DNA of 64,000 nt from Holophaga foetida DSM 6591 (GTDB taxonomy: Bacteria > Acidobacteriota > Holophagae > Holophagales > Holophagaceae), in assembly GCF_000242615.2 (NCBI RefSeq), contig NZ_KI912268.1:825763-889762 (forward strand), in the 5' to 3' direction. Every line of letters starts with the position of its first letter. Positions within the stretch are counted from its first letter, which is position 1. The position numbers were made by a program, and so were the translations under genes. Below are positions 61,940 through 64,000 of this stretch, in pieces. The notes below the pieces were generated by a model. The model was not told the DNA's origin. It saw only the letters and a program-made list of their open reading frames with translations, and ran no database searches.

Positions 61940-62331
61940 TCGCCCGGGATACCAACGTCTGGGCCCGCGCCTTCCTGGGGGATGACCCGGCCCAGTCCAC
62001 CGCCGCCAGGGCCGCCATTGAGAAGGGCACCCAAGGGAAAGGGGTGTTCGTCCCACTCCTGGTGCTGGTGGAGCTGTATTGGGTATTAAAGAGCGCCCCG
62101 GGCTGGGATGCTGCAAAGGTTCATCAGGCCCTGGGGAGTCTCCTGGAGGTGGAGGGTATCGAGGTGGACCAGGCCCCTACGATCCGAGAGGCTCTGGACC
62201 TTTCGAGCGGGGCGGTGGGCTTGGCTGACAACCTCATCACCCTAACGGCCAAGACCCGGGGGTGCTCCCGTCTCCTCACATTCGACGCCCGCCTCGCCAA
62301 GACGGGCCGGGCCACTCTCCTGAGGGCTTGA
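61936..62331 (+). CDS. vapC: VapC-like PIN-domain toxin, intact copy
   Basis: The 131-residue PIN ribonuclease has its acidic active-site residues visible: Asp in MIARDTNVWAR, Glu in LVELYWVL, Asp in GLADNLI and Asp in LTFDARLAK. VapC toxins cleave specific RNAs, often tRNAs, when freed from VapB. It overlaps vapB by four bases, so production is coupled. The homologous gene in the other copy of the block is frameshifted and has lost the last Asp. Confidence 0.92.
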   Translation: MIARDTNVWARAFLGDDPAQSTAARAAIEKGTQGKGVFVPLLVLVELYWVLKSAPGWDAAKVHQALGSLLEVEGIEVDQAPTIREALDLSSGAVGLADNLITLTAKTRGCSRLLTFDARLAKTGRATLLRA

Positions 62332-62454
62332 CCACCGGCGCGACTGGGTGTCGTTGCCAATGAGGTTGTTCAGCCACGGTGCTCTCGAACGGCAAGCCCA
62401 CGCACACAAGTCGAGATGGGCAAGGAAGTCAGCAAGAGGGTCCAGGATCCGGCT

Positions 62455-62622
62455 CAAGTCCTCTCCCGTGCCACCCGGTGCTGCTGCGGGGCTGGCGGCG
62501 CCATCGGGGCTACCCGCTTCGTTTTTTGGGTCCCTTCCCAAAAGACTCCCGGTCCACCCCTCAGGAGCTCTTGCCCCTTGCCCGTCCCGGCTGTGTGCCC
62601 CGAGTGGCACAGAGAGGACACC
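62455..62622 (+). repeat. 168-bp conserved leader of the 49-residue gene, copy C
   Basis: Partner of 45868-46035, the same length with only a few substitutions. The dyad is shorter here (TTTTGGG / CCCAAAA, 62524-62543). It directly follows the VapBC block after about 110 unrelated bases. Confidence 0.7.
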
Positions 62623-62772
62623 ATGAACCAGAACCCGAAGCCCAACCCCGATGCCGTCCCCCTCAGTGAGGTCTTCGACCCCGAAGCATTCCGGGCCCTG
62701 GCCCTGGCGGGCTACGCCCTCCCGGATGACCTCCCCTGGGAGGAGCTGAACAACAACACCCCGAAGGACTGA
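62623..62772 (+). CDS. 49-residue acidic small protein, family member C
   Basis: ATG 62623 is preceded by GAGAGGA, as in member A. The protein shares the VPLSEVFDPEAFRALALAGY and LPDDLPWEEL core; the first ten and last eight residues differ. No recognised family. Differences from member A are largely silent in this frame. A strong hairpin follows at 62791. It sits between VapBC and a DUF1778/GNAT pair. Confidence 0.65.
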   Translation: MNQNPKPNPDAVPLSEVFDPEAFRALALAGYALPDDLPWEELNNNTPKD

Positions 62773-62790
62773 TCCATCAACGACCTGCAA

Positions 62791-62818
62791 GGGGGCTTCG
62801 GGTGGCGCCGAAGCCCCC
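62791..62818 (+). terminator. Hairpin terminator after 49-residue gene C
   Basis: GGGGGCTTCGG (62791-62801) pairs perfectly with CCGAAGCCCCC (62808-62818) around a six-base loop. No T-run. It lies 18 bases after the stop. Confidence 0.6.
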
Positions 62819-62912
62819 GATCCATGTCAAGGCACTACCTCAGTGCTATTGGGGCGGAAGCCGCAAAGAGCCCCCAGACCCAATCCGTTGGGCCATCACC
62901 CAACTGCGACTA

Positions 62913-63404
62913 CTAGCGTCTGCGGACGGTCGCTAGGGGCAGGAAGAAGCGGCTTGGTGCACTGATAAACGGCTGGAACCCGTAATGGAGGTAAAAGGAA
63001 GATGCAGTTGCATTCATGGCCTCCACCACCAGCGCGTAAGCGGGGATGTCAGCTTGGGCGGCTCGATCCAGGGCATCAGCCAGGAGCACACCCCCTAAGC
63101 CGCTGCCCCGATCCTGCTCGTCCACCGCAAGTCTCCCCAGGAGGTAGCTGGGTACTACCGGGTAGTGCGGAAGCTTCTGTTGCACGGCCTGTGGCAAATC
63201 CCTGATCAGCACAGAGTAGGGACTTAAGGTGTAGTACCCCACAATCCGCCCCTCGGGTGTCGCCAATACAAAACAAGCCGCGAAGCCCTTCTTCGTATCC
63301 TGGGATGCCTGGGTCTTCAGATAGTGATCCAAAGCCCCCACACCACACGAGAAAGAACCGCGATCATGCCGCTTGGGATCCAAAGGCTCGATGGCCAGGG
63401 TCAC
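62913..63404 (-). CDS. GNAT-family acetyltransferase toxin (TacT-like)
   Basis: This 163-residue GNAT protein has the TacT/AtaT pattern: FSCGVGALDHYLKTQASQD near the start, VGYYTLSP, then LLGRLAVDEQDRGSGLGGVLL, where the acetyl-CoA loop is R-x2-G-x-G. It ends with YGFQPF. Toxins of this kind acetylate aminoacyl-tRNA and stop translation. The start overlaps the stop of the upstream DUF1778 antitoxin, the standard type II arrangement. Confidence 0.9.
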   Translation of the reverse strand: MTLAIEPLDPKRHDRGSFSCGVGALDHYLKTQASQDTKKGFAACFVLATPEGRIVGYYTLSPYSVLIRDLPQAVQQKLPHYPVVPSYLLGRLAVDEQDRGSGLGGVLLADALDRAAQADIPAYALVVEAMNATASSFYLHYGFQPFISAPSRFFLPLATVRRR

Positions 63405-63673
63405 TTGCCCACCAGTTGATCACGCCTAACAAACGCACGCTGCAAGGCGGCATTCGGCACAGGTGGATTGAGGAGTGCATCCACAAATCGCGCCTGATCC
63501 TCCGGGGAGATCCTCAGTAGCGTGGCGTCATCCACAACTTGACGCGCCTCCTTGCGTAAGACCTCCGTCACAAAGTCCGTCACAGAGCGCCCCTGCAACT
63601 CCGCTGCGCGCCGAAGGAGGGCGTGGAGATCAGTGCTGATCCTGGCTTCAAGTCGTGCCGTCGTGGACAACAT
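63401..63673 (-). CDS. DUF1778-type antitoxin (TacA-like)
   Basis: The 90-residue protein from ATG 63673 has GAGGT seven bases upstream; the frame is open further back, but homology starts here. The N-terminal ribbon-helix-helix (TARLEARISTDLHALLRRAA, SVTDFVTEVLRKEA) is typical of DUF1778 antitoxins. The C-terminal part would wrap the acetyltransferase. A palindrome at 63703-63715 just upstream is a likely operator. Confidence 0.88.
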   Translation of the reverse strand: MLSTTARLEARISTDLHALLRRAAELQGRSVTDFVTEVLRKEARQVVDDATLLRISPEDQARFVDALLNPPVPNAALQRAFVRRDQLVGK

Positions 63674-63702
63674 GGGGACTACCTCTTCATGATCCAAGTG
63701 TA

Positions 63703-63715
63703 CGGCAATTTGCCG
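63703..63715. promoter_or_regulatory. Palindrome upstream of the DUF1778-GNAT pair
   Basis: CGGCAA-T-TTGCCG is a perfect 13-base palindrome about 30 bases before the antitoxin start on the minus strand. Ribbon-helix-helix antitoxins usually bind such sites to repress their operon. Confidence 0.5.
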
Positions 63716-64000
63716 GATTTGCACCACGATCTGTGATATTTGGACAGAAGAGCAGCCTGGAGATGACCAAACAGTGAGCATTTCGTCGGTGGGGCGTGGG
63801 CGAGGCTGCCTCAGGTAGACGGAGCCCCACCGATGAAATGCGGTGTTGAACAAGCCCGGAGCGGCGGGGGAGTTGGGCGAGGGCTATGGGGAAATCGCGC
63901 CTGCTGATCCACTTTTGGGGACGCCAGGTCCCCTGTCGCCCAGGGATTGCTGACTGCTGAGCCCGACAGTCCCGGCAGGGGCTTGGACCGAGTTGGCGTC
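63716..64000. other. Window end without a recognised gene
   Basis: No frame in these 285 bases shows a family motif or a good ribosome site. Part of it should hold the promoter of the leftward DUF1778-GNAT pair. Confidence 0.4.

Larger units (their letters stand above)
61415..62345 (+). repeat. 931-bp duplicated block carrying VapBC, copy 2
   Basis: Near-identical partner of 47751-48682, one base shorter because it lacks the extra A in vapC. Both are in the same orientation, about 13.7 kb apart, so recombination between them could delete the intervening catabolic cluster. Confidence 0.9.

Noticed and set aside
1..64000. tRNA or rRNA genes as island attachment sites
   Set aside because: No cloverleaf-like sequence with a recognisable T-arm or rRNA signature was found by eye, and no integrase gene is present, so island ends could not be defined.

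Overview
The window looks like a high-GC, Gram-negative bacterial chromosome: two outer-membrane porins end in an aromatic residue, and there are signal peptides, a lipoprotein and OmpA-like proteins. Corrinoid-methyltransferase-like and LigW-like aromatic-acid genes would fit Acidobacteriota such as Holophagaceae, but that placement is a weak inference.

Layout. 1-5555 (minus): an exopolysaccharide operon made of a nucleotide-sugar dehydrogenase, a PilZ-fused family 2 glycosyltransferase and a deacetylase-like membrane protein. The dehydrogenase is split by an IS66-like element with a perfect 8-bp target duplication. 5556-7400: about 1.8 kb without a convincing gene but with strong palindromes and a recurrent TTAACACC motif. 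7410-8135: an IS21 istB scrap and a deoxyribosyltransferase-like gene. 8151-20883 (minus): the most unusual locus. In transcription order it encodes a LIM-domain/DA1-like metallopeptidase, a von Willebrand A lipoprotein (interrupted by a second IS66-like element), a small three-helix membrane protein, a tubulin/FtsZ-like protein, a 1228-residue actin/Hsp70-like ATPase, a MotA/ZorA-like channel with a long tail, a MotB/ZorB-like OmpA protein and a membrane-anchored thermonuclease-like protein. This combines two cytomotive NTPase folds with a proton-channel stator pair. It resembles Zorya only in the motor, and it recalls the FtsZ-like/VWA/OmpA membrane-remodelling systems predicted by Makarova and Koonin (2010, from memory).

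21109-27015 (plus): a giant DUF4011/SF1 helicase/nuclease/DUF3320 protein. 27067-42263 (minus): a complete type 1 BREX operon (brxA, brxB, brxC, pglX, pglZ, brxL). It has two cargo genes, an AT-rich trypsin-like protease between brxC and pglX and a short AlbA_2 protein between pglX and pglZ. 42577-48987: an accessory zone with a RadC-like protein, a zeta-like kinase, an HNH endonuclease, a Fic protein, VapBC copy 1 (toxin frameshifted), AbiEi and zeta scraps, and a family of 49-residue acidic proteins.

49088-61164: a catabolic cluster with porins, two MFS transporters, a UroD/MtaA-type methyltransferase-like protein, a LigW-like decarboxylase, an LVIVD-repeat protein, an SCP2-like protein and two LysR regulators. 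It probably handles uptake and turnover of a hydroxylated or methoxylated aromatic acid. 61288-64000: an AbiEi remnant, intact VapBC copy 2 in a 931-bp duplication, another 49-residue gene and a DUF1778/GNAT toxin-antitoxin pair.

Taken together, 8-48 kb and 61-64 kb read as a defence island shaped by recent IS insertion and repeat-mediated duplication, next to ordinary envelope and catabolic genes.
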